From a virus, in the IMG/VR virus record IMGVR_UViG_3300021093_003859, positions 1-56,422 of that record: a stretch of DNA of 56,422 nt; one strand, 5' to 3'. The notes under the pieces were generated by a model. The model was not told where the DNA came from, did not search any database, and saw only the letters and a program-made list of their open reading frames with translations. Of the stretch, positions 56,280-56,422 are shown one piece after another. How positions within the stretch are numbered: the first letter of the stretch is position 1; each line of letters begins with the position of its first letter. The position numbers and the translations under genes are program-made.

Positions 56280-56422
56280 TTACATGATGACACCAATGAC
56301 GACTGCGACTACGGTATGGCTGCTGTTAGTGATAACTCCAACTGGCTTGACCAGCTTGCAGAGCGTACACAGTACGCCAGCAGCATGCGAGGCCGCTAGA
56401 GAGACATATAGAGCTAGCCCCT
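56280..56422 (-). CDS. partial exported or membrane protein (5' end off window)
   Basis: An open frame continues beyond the window edge. The visible part reads ALYVSLAASHAAGVLCTLC and ends VVAVVIGVIM, with a signal-peptide-like AASHA motif, a Cys pair and a hydrophobic end. It is complete at its stop only. Family not recognised; the short visible length keeps confidence low. Confidence 0.4.
   Translation of the reverse strand, partial: GLALYVSLAASHAAGVLCTLCKLVKPVGVITNSSHTVVAVVIGVIM

Noticed and set aside
1-56422. Bacterial chromosome origin
   Set aside because: Metabolic genes such as aceA, ahpC and clpP are present, but virion-type genes, late promoters, tiny overlapping genes and lack of rRNA/tRNA and housekeeping operons indicate a phage.
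1-56422. tRNA genes, CRISPR arrays, insertion sequences
   Set aside because: None seen on reading: no cloverleaf with TTCGAAT-type arm except in the tmRNA, no regularly spaced repeats, no transposase.

Overview
This window reads as part of the genome of a large T4-like (marine/freshwater myovirus type) bacteriophage infecting a Gram-negative proteobacterium. The basis is dense, overlapping, mostly minus-strand coding with very small genes between large ones; a virion module (beta-helix fibre, PAAR spike tip, small assembly-type proteins); T4-style replication genes (class Ia NrdA/NrdB with glutaredoxin, T4-type DNA ligase, nucleases); and promoter boxes of the T4 late type (core ATAAATA) alongside strong host-type TTGACA-17-TATAAT promoters. 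No rRNA, no tRNA and no bacterial housekeeping operons are seen. The host is not identified: 5-aminolevulinate synthase and a permuted tmRNA suggest Alphaproteobacteria, while the DUF2970 protein is more typical of Beta/Gammaproteobacteria.

Layout. 0-2.7 kb: a respiratory/quinone cassette (Coq7-like hydroxylase cut by the window edge, exported cytochrome c, DUF2970, DUF2061, two small membrane proteins) and a radical-SAM enzyme. 2.7-10.3 kb: DEDDh exonuclease, GMP reductase, ribosomal protein bS21, a large membrane/coiled-coil protein, three exported envelope proteins, a SleB-type lysin, an unassigned structured-RNA candidate and an HNH nuclease. 10.3-11.9 kb: ahpD-ahpC behind an OxyR-like operator, then a circularly permuted tmRNA whose tag reads ANDAFFGETRLAA. 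12-18.3 kb: paired 2OG-Fe(II) oxygenases, DUF454, PAAR, Sm-like protein, glutaredoxin, nrdB, nrdA. 18.3-27.1 kb: beta-helix fibre, PD-(D/E)XK nuclease, and a run of virion-type proteins including two nucleotidyltransferase-fold proteins. 27.2-28.3 kb: a plus-strand nest of tiny genes. 28.3-34.1 kb: a second copy of the two-gene membrane cassette, a PHP-less DnaE-like polymerase, then an operon of isocitrate lyase, class II aldolase and fatty-acid desaturase. 34.2-40.8 kb: secreted hydrolase, HAD phosphatase, secreted nuclease, a metallothionein-like Cys-rich protein and a large repeat-containing virion protein. 40.8-45.6 kb: ALA synthase, an ADP-heptose pathway (HldD, split HldE kinase and adenylyltransferase, GmhB), cupin, ClpP. 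45.6-51.2 kb (plus strand): HNH nuclease, candidate restriction endonuclease plus DNA methyltransferase, SGNH protein, DNA ligase. 51.2-56.4 kb: a radical-SAM-like protein that has lost all three cluster cysteines, YqgE, small conserved phage proteins, two more 2OG oxygenases and a fibre-type protein.

How the parts may work together (inference). The phage appears equipped to keep an aerobic host respiring and biosynthetically active (Coq7, cytochrome c, ALA synthase for haem, AhpC/AhpD against peroxide, glyoxylate-shunt isocitrate lyase, desaturase), to build nucleotides (NrdA/B, GMP reductase), to alter the cell surface (heptose genes, lipoproteins), and to act on translation and protein turnover (bS21, tmRNA, ClpP). 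Several genes, early and late, have the promoter -10 box only 4-7 nt before the start codon and no ribosome-binding site, which points to leaderless mRNAs. The two most unusual observations are this leaderless architecture next to a phage bS21, and a duplicated membrane cassette whose duplication carries the 3' tail of whichever gene lies upstream.
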